From: Planoprotostelium fungivorum | Lineage: Eukaryota; Evosea; Variosea; Cavosteliida; Cavosteliaceae | DNA: 64,000 nt | Assembly: GCA_003024175.1 (NCBI GenBank) | Contig: MDYQ01000207.1 | Span: 62,001-126,000 of the forward strand | Reading direction: 5' to 3' | Shown: positions 1-10,081 of the stretch, in pieces | Layout: every line of letters starts with the position of its first letter | How positions within the stretch are numbered: the stretch's first letter is position 1 | Notes under the pieces: model-generated | The model's database searches: none | Told to the model about the DNA's origin: nothing | What the model saw: the letters and a program-made list of their open reading frames with translations, nothing else | Position numbers and translations under genes: made by a program

Positions 1-1088
1 GGTGATATACCGTGTTGTCTCTCGCACATAAATCTGGCATCTACAATTGCATGGTGCGCTACCTATCTATCATCAATGACCAACGATTATATCATCATCT
101 ACAACGCACATCCACCGGTGACGTCGTCTTGGCGATTAAACCCTAAATCCAGTCAGAGACTCGAAATTTCCCTCGTTTCTCCACTCACCACGTGATTGTT
201 CACGTTGGCGCCTTCTTTCTGTATCTCCAAGTGTTGACCGATCAACATCCGAATGCCGATTCGGCTCATGAAAAAAGAGTCTAAGAACTGATGGATCTCG
301 ACCATGTCGGTGAGATCGATCTCGTCGGTGTTATCAAAATAATGTTTCGACATCTCTGCTTTTAGTTCTCTCACGCCTGGAGAGGTGATGAGTTGATCGA
401 TCGCATCATGTGAAATCAGATCGCGAGATGGAGGGAGATCATCACCTTTGGCCATCAGGATGAGTGTGGGAGCGTGTCTCTGGTAGATCTCTTCCAAGAC
501 CTTCGTGAACCTCTCTTCATCTTCTTCACTTCTAATCTTTGGGAAATCGTGAAGGAGTTCGAACGAGCTGACGTACCATTGTCTAACTTTTCTGACCTAG
601 AGTGATTTGTAAGAGAGAGCGAAAAGAGGAGGACACGATGATGATGAGGCGGAGAGATAAGAGGACGGAACATGGGCTCACAGATGGCATCAGACACATG
701 CCGTATGGAAGTTTGTCTAATTTGACAACCTGTGTGGGATAAGTTGGGAGGAGGATGACCGTGTCGGTTGAATGGTGAAATCATACAACGGTGATGGACG
801 TGAATCCAAACCTGAACTGCCAGACGTGTTGGAAGCTCCTGATGTAACCACGCTGCGTTCTGTTGCTTTCTCTGAGGTGAGATAGCTAATCGAGTCAGTC
901 TCTTATTCGATTTCAAGTGCATCACCTGCTAGGTCTTTCAACGTCACTCCTCTCTGTGGCCTCTTCGCCCACTTATAAATCGTCTCTAACATTGCCTTGC
1001 TGGTATATGTTCGTTTGGGCAGAGCCATCGGTCGACATGGTGTGAATGGTATCGTTGGATGGTGTCGAAAGAGTTGTCTGGATATCAT
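1..1088 (-). CDS. PDK: Mitochondrial pyruvate dehydrogenase kinase (partial, C-terminus beyond window)
   Basis: A PDK/BCKDK-family kinase, which inactivates the mitochondrial pyruvate (or branched-chain 2-oxoacid) dehydrogenase complex by phosphorylating E1alpha. The start at 1088 gives a basic, Arg-rich, acid-poor leader typical of a matrix-targeting peptide. Spliced exons then read HQELPTRLAVQ, a KLDKLPYGM segment, a WYVSSFELL segment, ERFTKVLEEIYQRHAPT and FLDSFFMSRIGIRMLIGQHL, all diagnostic of the PDK N-terminal four-helix domain. Introns of about 40-90 bases separate them (for example near 870-910, 745-830 and 600-680). Beyond about 150 the frame continues after short introns into DARFMCERQHGI, the start of the GHKL ATPase domain; the rest lies off the left edge. 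PDK versus BCKDK cannot be settled from this part. Divergent from the zinc-finger gene at 1391. Confidence 0.88.
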
Positions 1089-1390
1089 GCTGTTTCAAAT
1101 TTGTTGGATGTAGAAAAGTGGTGGGCTGCAAGTTCCCCCGAAATCGAAATTACGTATGATCTACAAATGATTGGCCCACATCTTTGTGGAATCGTCTACG
1201 CTTCATCCTCAAACATAGTGAGGCCTCACTCCTCTAAACAGGACACATTGAGATGTATCATCTCATTCGGATCCAAAGACAAGAAGAGGCGGTGATTGTG
1301 TCCCAGGATTACGTACGAAATTTCGTGTGAATATTGAAACGTCTACAATAAGCTAAATACGGCCTGCAAGGCATCCAACGGAAGCTGCAA
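1089..1390. promoter_or_regulatory. Divergent intergenic region between PDK and ZC2HC1-like genes
   Basis: A 302-base gap between two genes that start in opposite directions, so it should hold both promoters. A reading frame crosses it on the plus strand (1059-1295) but matches nothing I know and begins inside the PDK first exon. No clear TATA box or other recognised site was seen. Confidence 0.4.
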
Positions 1391-3486
1391 ATGTCTTTCA
1401 AGACACGCACTCTGGGTGGTACCTCGCAGTTGAAGACCTCTAAATCACCTTCTTCTACTCGTCTCGTGAGCTAATCTGAGACACCGCCTCATGTCTAACA
1501 CCTCCAGAGCTCCACATTACCTTCTAAAGTCACACTCGAATGTCAAGCTTGTGGTAGAAACTACAGTGAGTCGCACCGATGACGAGATTTACGAAGCGTC
1601 TCTGACATCATCTCAGCCGCCGACAACAATGCGGGTCTGCACGTGTGTCCGAAATGCACAGAGATCGGAACTACGTCGCGAGCAAAGAAGGCCGATCTCA
1701 TGTCTGCCAAACCGACTGCCGTCATCTGTTATTGCTGTGGAAGAGAATTCTTCGCACATTCGCTACAAATTCATCTTCCACAATGCATGAAGAAGGTGTG
1801 ACGTCGAAGTCCGATCGGATCACCATTTTGATCGCTTGCAGAGAGCCATAGAACAGAGTAAATTGCCTCCTGAGAAGAGAACACCACTGCCAAAGAGTTT
1901 GGCGGAATTTCAAGCCTCGAAAGGCCTGTCCATCGATCAGATGAACGAAGAAGCGTACAACATGTACAAACAGTGAGCACGATTCCATCCTCTCTAGCAA
2001 ATTTAACAAGGCATTAGAACGATGGCTGCTTGTCCCAACTGTGGGAGGACATTTTCTGGTGTGGACCGTTTAGACATTCACCTCCGAAGTTGTTCTTCGG
2101 ATCGTGCCGCCAGACCTGTAGCAAAGAGAGGCGTGGTGAGTGCATCTATGAAACGATCCACCCGTCCACTGATGCATCGAACAGTCTGCCTCACCTTCAG
2201 TTGAAACCGAGCAGGTGTGGTTCGTATTCTCGCTCACCTTTAATTCGTTGCAGCGATCCCCCCCGGCTCTCACCAGCCCAAATCTGAAGGGAAGTAGTCG
2301 GCCTATATCTGCCGCGAGGAGTCCCGTGCAGCAGAATTTCCAGGCGATCAGTTCGTCCGGAGTCGGTAGTGCTCTGAACGGTTGGGCCACGACGAACACT
2401 ACCCCTCCTAAACGTGAATATTCTAATGATGTAGCTGTTCGACTCATCTACAATCAGCTACGTCTGCTGTACCGGATAAGAAACCATCCGTTAAAAACTC
2501 CGTCAGTTTTTCACCAAAGATAGAAACTTCGAGGACGTTTCAAGAGTCTCAGCCTCCAGCTTACAGTTCGTTGTCCGGGAGCGAACAATACTCCTTACCA
2601 CCTCAGAATCAGTCGGCTGCCTCGCCGGGAACAGTTTCGTGCAGGTGAAATGATGAGACGAAAAAAGTTGATGAAAGTCAGTCTGTGTGGTCGAAATTTC
2701 AATGAAGATCGAATCGCCAAGCACGAAGCCGTCTGCCCTGGAGTGAAGCGAGCCGCTCCTGTAGCTGCCATTCCTCAACCTGTACGTATCGTATGCGTAT
2801 AGTACGCCTGACCATCACAGAAACCAGCCGCTCCCGCTAAAACGGCTCCGACCTCGAAATCTGTACCCAAATGGAAAGCTCAACACCAAGAGTTTCAAAA
2901 TGCCATTCAATACGCTAGAAAGATGAAAGAGATACAAGAAGCAGGCGGTAATGTCGTGGATCTATTGCCTCCTCCACCTCCCTCATCCAACCCGGACTAC
3001 ATCCAATGGTGACGTCTCATCATCAACACCTTTTTGGATGATATTGACTGCCTTACAGTCCTTATTGCGGTAGAAGGTTCAATGAAATCGCTGGCGAGAG
3101 ACACATGAGAACGTGCAAAGACGTCGTGAACAAGCCGAAACCTCCTCCGAAGACTCATCAGATCAGCGCCAGTCAGCAAGAGTACAGGACCAGGATGGCA
3201 CAATTGAGTCCTTCTTCCAGCCCCAATCCAAATCGATTCTCACTGTCTCCCGGGAAATCACCATCGAGTGAGTGCCACATCGCATGGCACGCCGATGATG
3301 GACATTGAGATGAGACTGACTCGTCTAGGATCTCCCGTTCCTTCGTCACCCAAGATGGCTGCGTCACCTAAGATGCAGACGAAACCGTCATCTCCCGGCG
3401 TGGGCACAGCTTTCTGTGGACACTGTGGATGCAGATTGGGCTCAAGCATGCAGTTCTGTGGAGGATGTGGAAGGAAGAGAAGTTGA
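1391..3486 (+). CDS. ZC2HC1-family multi-zinc-finger protein with C-terminal zinc ribbon
   Basis: A protein with repeated C2HC (C-x2-C-x12-H-x3-C type) zinc fingers as in ZC2HC1/ZNF474. The first exon begins MSFKTRTLGG at 1391 and joins across short GT-AG introns to LECQACGRNY. Later fingers read ICYCCGREFFAHSLQIH..C, CPNCGRTFSGVDRLDIH..C (about 2026-2090), CGRNFNEDRIAKHEAVC (about 2690) and CPYCGRRFNEIAGERHMRTC (about 3055-3115). The last is preceded by a GGNVVDLLPPPPP segment close to one in animal ZC2HC1 proteins. A Ser/Pro-rich linker leads to a final paired-CxxC ribbon, FCGHCGCRLG..FCGGCGRKR, just before the stop. The family is poorly characterised and linked to cilia and nucleic-acid binding in animals; the role here is unknown. 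The MYKQ/TMAACPNC intron uses a CA|GTGAGC donor. Confidence 0.82.
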
Positions 3487-3790
3487 ATGTAGAACTGTTG
3501 TGTAATGAGTTCTGTTGTTTAGCAATCCTTCTTGGCTTCTTCTTCGGTCCAAAAGTGATTAATCGAGTTGACCTGATGTGACCCGTGTAGCCCCAAGGAC
3601 GTCAAGATACATAAGGAGCAACGATATTTCTACAGCCCACAGGTGGGGTGGCACATACATTTCGATATGGAAAATTTAGCACGAAATACACCATCCACTC
3701 CACAACCAAACAAATGACCTGTGCTGGCTTCATCTGGTCATATTAAATACATCAAAGAGAGACAGCTGCGAAGGTGCGCCGTACCCTGAG
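3487..3790. other. Intergenic region, no feature seen
   Basis: About 300 bases between the zinc-finger gene and the LamG gene, both on the plus strand. It should hold the 3' end of one and the promoter of the other. No gene or recognised site was found. Confidence 0.4.
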
Positions 3791-6700
3791 ATGTCAACGA
3801 TGACAGGAAGAGATTTATATCGCGGAAGCGGAAGCCAAGCACGTGACTGTAACTCAGCCGAGCTACAACATCATTCGCCCTCTCGACCACCGCTGTATGG
3901 GCTGACCCATGCCAGACGGGCTACTCTTGGTGCTCCGGCGTCAACTCGTGCTACGATCCCTCTCAGTACAGCTGTAATACGGACCAGTATCACGGACAGA
4001 ATCGTCTCTGTGCCATCGGAACTACCTCTTGCAACGACGTCTGCATCGCTTCGTGCGCCTATCAGTGTGGAACCGACGGCACGGTGGGTTCATCTCGTGC
4101 AGATGATGAAGACCCGATCGACTGATGAAGGTTCAGTACACTGCCAAGATCGACCGCACTTGCTCTTCTCCTCCGTCTTGTGTGACCAACAACGTGATGG
4201 CTTGCGGTGACGCGTGTTACGACAGCAGCAAGTTCTGCTGCGTCTCTGGCCAGTCTCAAGACATCAGCACCTGCCCTCAGCCCACTTCGACTGTCTCTGA
4301 CACGACTTGCAAGAGTCCCTTCGGTCTCTACAACGTCCGCTCTTTACTGGGAGGTCAATTCCGCATCAACGTTGGAAATAACGCCGCCTCCCCGGTGAAT
4401 TTCACTGTCTGCTGGATCTCTCTTCGATCAGAAGGGTCAGCAGTGCTACATCTCCACCAGCGGTCAGCTTCTGGCCAGTCCGGCTCCTCTCACCACTGCT
4501 GCCAACGCTGTTGTCAAGACAATCTTCGGTATCTCTGGTGACTATCTCAGCCACGACGGTAGCCTCTTGTGGTACGCCTGCTCTGCGACGTCGGGTGGCT
4601 CGAACTTGTTCATCAACAAGGTCAACGGTCTTGCCTGCTCTGCCAACTACTTGTACGCCACTCTCACTGGCCCCACTGTGCTCACTCTTTCCACCAATAT
4701 CATCACTTCGGTTGTACCCTTAACCAACGTCATCAGCTCGGTACTGCCCTTGACCAAAGTCATCACTGCCATCTTACCATCGACTCCCAACCCCTCGGCA
4801 GCGACCACTTCCATCCCCGCTGCCAACTCTATCCTTCCTGTCACGGCCATCTCCATTCCTGGAGGCCCATCTGTTCCCATCCCCTTCTGCTACTACTCCT
4901 TCAACAACGGTACCGTGGGCGGTCTGTTGAAGGACGACAGTGGAAACGGTAGAGTTGCCTCCGTGCTTGGCTTGCCCACTGTCATCTTGGGAAAGACGAA
5001 GCAGGCTCTCGGCTTCGACTCTTCTTCTGGCTTCCAGGGCCTCAGACTCGATCAGACTGCCGGTCTCGACGGTGCCTTCACTNAATAATGCCGCCTCTCC
5101 CGTGAACTTCACTCTGTCTGCTGGATCTCTCTTCGATCAGAAGGGTCAGCAGTGCTACATCTCCACCAGTGGTCAGCTTCTGGCCAGCCCAGCCCCTCTC
5201 ACCACTGCTGCCAACGCTGTTGTCAAGACGATCTTCGGTATCTCTGGTGACTACCTCAGCCATGACGGTAGCCTCTTGTGGTACGCCTGCTCTGCACCAA
5301 CGGGTGGCTCGAACTTGTTCATCAACAAGGTCAACGGACTTGCCTGCTCTGCCAACTACTTGTACGCCACTCTCACTGGCCCCACTGTGCCCACTCTGTC
5401 CACCAACATCATCACCAACGTCATCAGTTCGGTGTTGCCCTTGACCAAAGTCATCACTGCCATCTTACCATCGACTCCCAACCCCTCGGCAGCGACTACT
5501 TACATCCCCGCCACCAACTCTATCCCTCCTGTCACTGCCATCTCCATTCCTGGAGGCTCATCTATCCCCATCCCCTTCTGCTACTACTCCTTTGACAACG
5601 GTACCGTGGGCGGTCTGTTGAAGGACGACAGTGGAAACGGTAGAGTTGCCTCCGTGCTTGGCTTGCCCTCTGTCATCTTGGGAAAGACGAAGCAGGCTCT
5701 CGGCTTCGACTCTTCTTCTGGTTTCCAGGGTCTGAGACTCGACCAGACTGCCGGTCTCGACGGTGCCTTCACTATCGCCACTTGGTTGAAGGTGAGACTC
5801 ACTATTTCTGTTGTCTTGTAGACGTCGCTGAGATTGTACAGGCCCAAGCCAGCAACAAAGTGATGAAGATCGTGACCACGAAGAAGGGTCTCTTCTCTCA
5901 GCTTACCGGCTGGGAACTCTCTCTCAACCCCGTCACAAAGATTTGCACCTTCGCCTCTGGCTTCTCTAGCGTCTCTTGGAACACCAGCATCCCCATTGAT
6001 ACATGGTTCCATTTGGCCTTCACTGCAGAGAAGAGTGGCAAGGTCATTCTGTACATCAACGGCGTCGCTGCAGCTACTCAGAACATCGCCTTGTCCAAGC
6101 CCACTGGATCTATCTACATCGCCGCCGACAAGACCGTCAGCAACTTCAAGGGTGCCCTCGATGACTTCCTCATGTTCACTCAGTCTCTCTCTGCCCAACA
6201 GATCCTCTCGATCATCAACAACAAGAGCACCGCTTCCACGTCTGCATCCGCCACAGATGCAGTGATGACCTCTCAACCTATCCCGTCTGACACTCCCATC
6301 ACATCTGACACTCCCGTCACATCTGACACTCCCATCACATCTGATACTGCCACCCCATCTTCCACTGTCGCACCCTCGTCTACCGCGGCTACCGGTAAGA
6401 AGTGTGGCTTACCCTGGCTCTACTGGTCTTTCGACAAGATCAACCAGGGAAGATGTACCGATGATTCTGGCCACGGCCGTCACGGCGCCTTCTCCACCGA
6501 CATCTCTCTCGTCGTCGGTAAGCTGAGACAAGCCTTGAACTGGAAGAGCGGTAATCGCCTCTACATCACTCTGCCAAAGTTCGATCTGAACAAGGCCTTC
6601 ACCATCGCCACCTGGTTACGCCTCGATGCGATCGGAGGAAAGAACGTCATCGCTACCACCAAGGCTCTTCTCAGCGGCTGGGAACTTACCTTCGATGGCA

Positions 6701-7134
6701 GCACCAAGCAGATCACCTTCCAAACATCTCAGGGCAGCTCTGTCAGCTGGGACGCTAAATCTCTCCGCGTCGGTGCGTGGTCCCACGTTGCCGTCGCCGT
6801 CAGTGCCGATCGTGCCGAACTCTACTTGGACGGCATCTCCTGTGGCGCCAAGCCCATCTCTGCCCTCGTCCAGAGCGTCGTCGGTCTCAACGTCGGAGGG
6901 AAGTTGTCGGCCGATCCTCTTCGTGGTACTCTCGACGAGTTCCTCGTCTTCGATCGCACTCTCGTCAAGGAGGAGATTGTCGATGCCAGGGACAAGTACC
7001 TCACTGGAGCGATCGTACCTGCCAACAACTGGAGCAAGCAGACAAACTCGTACGACTGGGGAACTGGCTGGGAGCTTGGAAAGGTTCTCTCTAGCGTCAA
7101 TTTGAACAGAGTGCAGAACTGGTGGATCTTCTGA
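3791..7134 (+). CDS. Secreted Cys-rich protein with two LamG/concanavalin-like domains (interrupted by assembly join)
   Basis: A probable extracellular or cell-surface protein. From about 3880 the frame gives a short hydrophobic run (SFALSTTAVWA) ending like a signal-peptide site, then a Cys-rich region (CQTGYSWCSG..CYDPSQYSC). The true start is unresolved; 3791 is the nearest upstream ATG and its frame does not join simply. A Thr/Ser/Pro-rich middle leads to a first LamG_3-type lectin/glucanase fold (YYSFNNGTVGG, DDSGNGR, FTIATWLK, WFHLAFTAEKSGKVILYING, about 5570-6230). After an 18-base repeat linker a second LamG domain follows (WLYWSFDKINQGRC, DDSGHGR, HVAVAVSADRAELYLDGI, about 6400-7010). 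The region before the first LamG is present twice around an N at 5083, and the first copy is out of frame with what precedes it, so the true gene is shorter or differently joined. Confidence 0.7.
4377..5773. repeat. Direct duplication of about 0.7 kb flanking an N (probable assembly artefact)
   Basis: Bases 4377-5082 and 5084-5773 are two closely similar copies of the same coding segment, joined by a single N at 5083. They differ by scattered substitutions, an 18-base in-frame stretch present only in the first copy (around 4710-4730), and two bases missing in the first copy near 4406. The pattern fits two diverged alleles or collapsed paralogues placed end to end by the assembler; a real tandem duplication is less likely. 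Confidence 0.75.
6283..6354 (+). repeat. Four 18-base tandem repeats encoding a Ser/Thr/Pro/Asp linker
   Basis: Four consecutive 18-base units (6283, 6301, 6319, 6337) with core ACATCTGACACTCCC encode a repeating SDTPIT/SDTPVT linker between the two LamG domains. Such Thr/Ser/Pro runs are usually heavily O-glycosylated stalks in secreted proteins. Confidence 0.85.
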
Positions 7135-7342
7135 ACGCCCTTCTCTGGATTGGACCTGCTGAATAGCATAATACATATGTCATATAAGAGTGTTCTTCCT
7201 TCATAGCTTGTACTTTGGAGGATGAGTGAACTTCTTCAATTGGAGTATTCATAAGAACATTCTGCTTCACGTATCGCACATTTCAAGGAACATTATTCTT
7301 GTCACCCGACACACCATTATTCCAAACCAAACATCGCACACC

Positions 7343-7990
7343 ATGAGCGATTACACCGTACCCACCATAGGATTCGCTGTGGCGGTCGTGAGGAATAAGG
7401 AAGGAAAGTATCTCGCCGTTTTAGAGACTGACGATAGAGGGTGAGACGTGAATCGTCACAACGTCTCATCGTCTTCAGTTGGTGGCTCCCCGCAGGAAAA
7501 GTAGATAGAGGAGAGGAGTGAGTGGAGATCGATCGTAATGACATCTGATCTAGCAGTTTCCCAAAAGCGGCCATCAGAGAGACGAAAGAAGAAGCAGGTA
7601 TAGATGTAGCCATCAAGGGTATCTTACGTATTGAGAGAACACCACACGGAAACTTTGCTCGCATGCGAGTCATTTACTACTGTGAACCCATAGACGACCA
7701 TCAACCTGTGAAAGTACACTCACTTTGCACTCTATCTCGTATTCTAAAATTTCATAGAGTGTTGCAGATGAAGAATCTGTGTTGGCCAGATGGGTGACCA
7801 TCGAAGAGTACAGACAACTCGGGTTGAGAGAAGGTACAGACGATCTCATCCATGCTGCGATCGGCTCACCCACACAGGTCTACGCAGTTCAGAACTGTTA
7901 GACTGGGGACAGTATTTAGACAATGGAGGGATCATCTACCCTACATCCATCTTCACATGGGAGAACGCACCTTTACCCAAGAAACAATAA
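7343..7990 (+). CDS. Nudix hydrolase
   Basis: A Nudix-fold enzyme that hydrolyses a nucleoside diphosphate linked to another moiety; the substrate is unknown. Spliced exons give a complete Nudix box G-x5-E-x7-REUxEExGU: GKVDRGEDFPKAAIRETKEEAG, with the acidic metal ligands present. The N-terminus is MSDYTVPTIGFAVAVVRNKEG, followed by introns at about 7441-7479 and 7520-7557. The next exon carries NFARMRVIYYCEP and, after an intron ending near 7757, SVLARWVTIEEYRQLGLREGTDDL. That frame stops at 7899-7901 (VYAVQNC), but a frame shifted by one base continues as LLDWGQYLDNGGIIYPTSIF to a stop at 7988-7990. The natural flow suggests a one-base loss or sequencing error near 7893. An AATAAA overlaps the distal stop, supporting the longer end. 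Confidence 0.85.
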
Positions 7991-7991
7991 A
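7986..7991 (+). terminator. AATAAA poly(A) signal overlapping the Nudix stop
   Basis: AATAAA overlaps the TAA at 7988-7990. A minus-strand AATAAA for the facing aldolase gene lies at 7997-8002, so the two convergent transcripts must overlap at their 3' ends. Confidence 0.55.
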
Positions 7992-7996
7992 ACTCT

Positions 7997-8002
7997 TTTA
8001 TT
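7997..8002 (-). terminator. AATAAA poly(A) signal of the deoC gene
   Basis: On the minus strand AATAAA lies 11 bases past the deoC stop codon (8013-8015), within the 22-base gap to the Nudix gene. Confidence 0.55.
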
Positions 8003-8012
8003 TCACTGTGAT

Positions 8013-9038
8013 TTACTCAGTTGCAGCAAGATCTGCTCCGTAGCCGATGTCCCTGTCTACATGAACATCTTCAACATCAGATGTGTAATCACCAATCCTC
8101 GTCGCTCCCGCTTCTCTCACGATCAACACCTGCTCCAAAGTCCTGACACCTCCGGACGCTTTCACTCCACATCGATCACCGACGATCTCTCTGTGTGATG
8201 TCATGGTCCATCGATCATCTTTTGTCTTTACCTCATCAAAGCCACATCATCACGAGTGGCACCCGTGGTGCTGAAATGTCCGTCTGATGTCTTGTTGTAA
8301 CCGAAACCAGTCGAAGTCTTGACGAATGCCACACCGATGCCTGGTGCGATCAGCATGAGAATCACAAAGAGGTGAATCGGCTCACTCGCGCAGATCTCGC
8401 ACAGTTTGACCTTATCTTCTCTCGCGGTGACGTAATCAGTCTCGAAGATGACCTTCAGACCAACTGAACCTGATGATGTCGGTCGCCGTTTGAGATGTGA
8501 GATTTGTCGTGGCTTCACCTTTCTTTCCTCCTGGGCCGGCGGTCGTATCACAGACCTTCTTGATCTCTCTGATCTCATCTTCGACGTACGCCCATTCGTG
8601 TTCTAATACTTTAGATACGTTGACAACCATGTCTATCTCTGTCGCGCCGTTGGTGATGGCTTCCTCTTCAGACAGTGAGATTGGAAAACGATCGGTGGAT
8701 CCCACCCGTCTCGAAGCACTTTGATTTGATGGTCTGGCCACCGCTGGGGAATCCGATCACAGTGCAAACTGGTTCATTGAGTGATTCTTCCTCGCGATGT
8801 ATCATCACACATGATTGTCACCTGGAATTCCTGATCCTGTTAAGCCTTGATATGCAGGGAAGACCATCCATGGTTTGATACACAGAGAGGCGACACGGTA
8901 GAGGAGAGCCACTCGAATGCCTTCATCTAACTCCTTCTTTCCAGCTGTGGGATGAAGGATCGAATGGTCTAACAGTGAAGCGATGTCTGAAGCGTTGCTC
9001 ATGTGTGCTGTGTGATCTGATAAAAAATCGAATTTCAA
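8013..9038 (-). CDS. deoC: Deoxyribose-phosphate aldolase
   Basis: DeoC cleaves 2-deoxyribose-5-phosphate to glyceraldehyde-3-phosphate and acetaldehyde, the last step of deoxynucleoside salvage as carbon source. The exons contain [16 protein letters not shown] near the N-terminus, a VASLCIKPW strand, [19 protein letters not shown], a KVIFETDY segment, the Schiff-base lysine strand FVKTSTGFG (about 8280-8310) and [12 protein letters not shown] followed by GATRIG, which binds phosphate. At least four short introns are needed. The start at 9038 gives 12 extra residues before [10 protein letters not shown] (ATG at 9002); the shorter form matches the family better. Convergent with the Nudix gene, which could act in the same nucleotide-salvage area, though that is only inferred. 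Confidence 0.9.
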
Positions 9039-9103
9039 TTATTTTATTCTTTCGCAACGATCATCTCATCACATCATTCAATCCAAACGAGGACAGAACC
9101 GTC

Positions 9104-9818
9104 ATGCCGACCGAAGACTTTTACATTCGATACTAGTGAGCTCATACCTGATCCTCTAACCTTCTCCTCACCTTCACATAGCGTCGGTCACAAGGGCCGT
9201 TTCGGTCACGAGTTCCTCGAGTTTGAGTTCCGTAGAGATGGAAAGCTGAGATACGCTAACAACTCTCACTACAAGCAAGAGACGATGATCCGCAAAGAGG
9301 GTAAGCCGTATATGTGTTAAATCATCTCGCCTGATGAAATCCAGTCACCGTGTCCGAGAGTGTTCTCTTGGAGTTGAAGAGAATCATCGAGGAGAGCGAG
9401 ATCATAAAGTGAGTCATATGATAATCGATACGATTTTCGAATCGTTAACTGACACGATTCAATAGAGAAGACGACCACAACTGGCCCGAGGCCGACAAAA
9501 TCGGAAAGCAGGAGCTGGAAATCGTCATCGGAGACGAGCACATTTCCTTCAACGTGAGTTTCATCCTCCATCGTTCTGCATGCCGACATCATCTTCCAGA
9601 CCGGCAAGATCGGATCACTGTTAGACGTTCAAGAGTCTAAGGACCCTGATGGACTTCGCATCTTCTACTACCTGGTGCAAGACCTCAAGTGTTTCGTCTT
9701 CTCTCTGATCACCCTGCACTTCAAGGTGAATTTCCTCTACATCCATAGCATATATATCCATACGTTGTATGTGTGACTCATCGTGTGACAGATCAACCCC
9801 ATTGGTAACGATCGTTAA
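9104..9818 (+). CDS. mago: Mago nashi, exon-junction complex core
   Basis: Mago pairs with Y14/RBM8A in the exon-junction complex deposited on spliced mRNAs; it inhibits eIF4A3 ATPase and supports mRNA localisation and nonsense-mediated decay. The protein is about 145 residues, the usual size. The first exon [10 protein letters not shown] joins across an intron (about 9136-9180) to [20 protein letters not shown], followed by [59 protein letters not shown] and [19 protein letters not shown]. This is near-identical to animal Mago along its whole length, with a small change at the extreme C-terminus (INPIGNDR versus the usual KPI). Five introns of 40-70 bases fit a gene whose product acts on spliced RNA. 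Confidence 0.97.
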
Positions 9819-10081
9819 GACATCGATTTCGTATAATAAACAAACTCTACCAGTCAATCTCTCCATTCGTTCCCATTCAGAACATTCATCCAATCTCACA
9901 CGTCACTATACCATAGATGTCATGTGTGAGATTGATTCACATATCGTCTAAGAACATACATAGTTATAGTGACGATGAGCACAACATTCAATAGAGGTGA
10001 ATAGGAGTAATACGAAGGACAGGCAGACGAGTTGATGCGATAAGGGTAGATAAATAATCTATTAAATAGGCTATTTACATC

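Noticed and set aside
4377-5773. A genuine in-gene tandem domain duplication
   Set aside because: The lone N exactly at the join and the frame loss in the first copy favour an assembly artefact.
6283-6354. CRISPR-like short direct repeats
   Set aside because: The 18-base units are contiguous with no spacers and lie in frame inside a coding linker of a eukaryotic gene.
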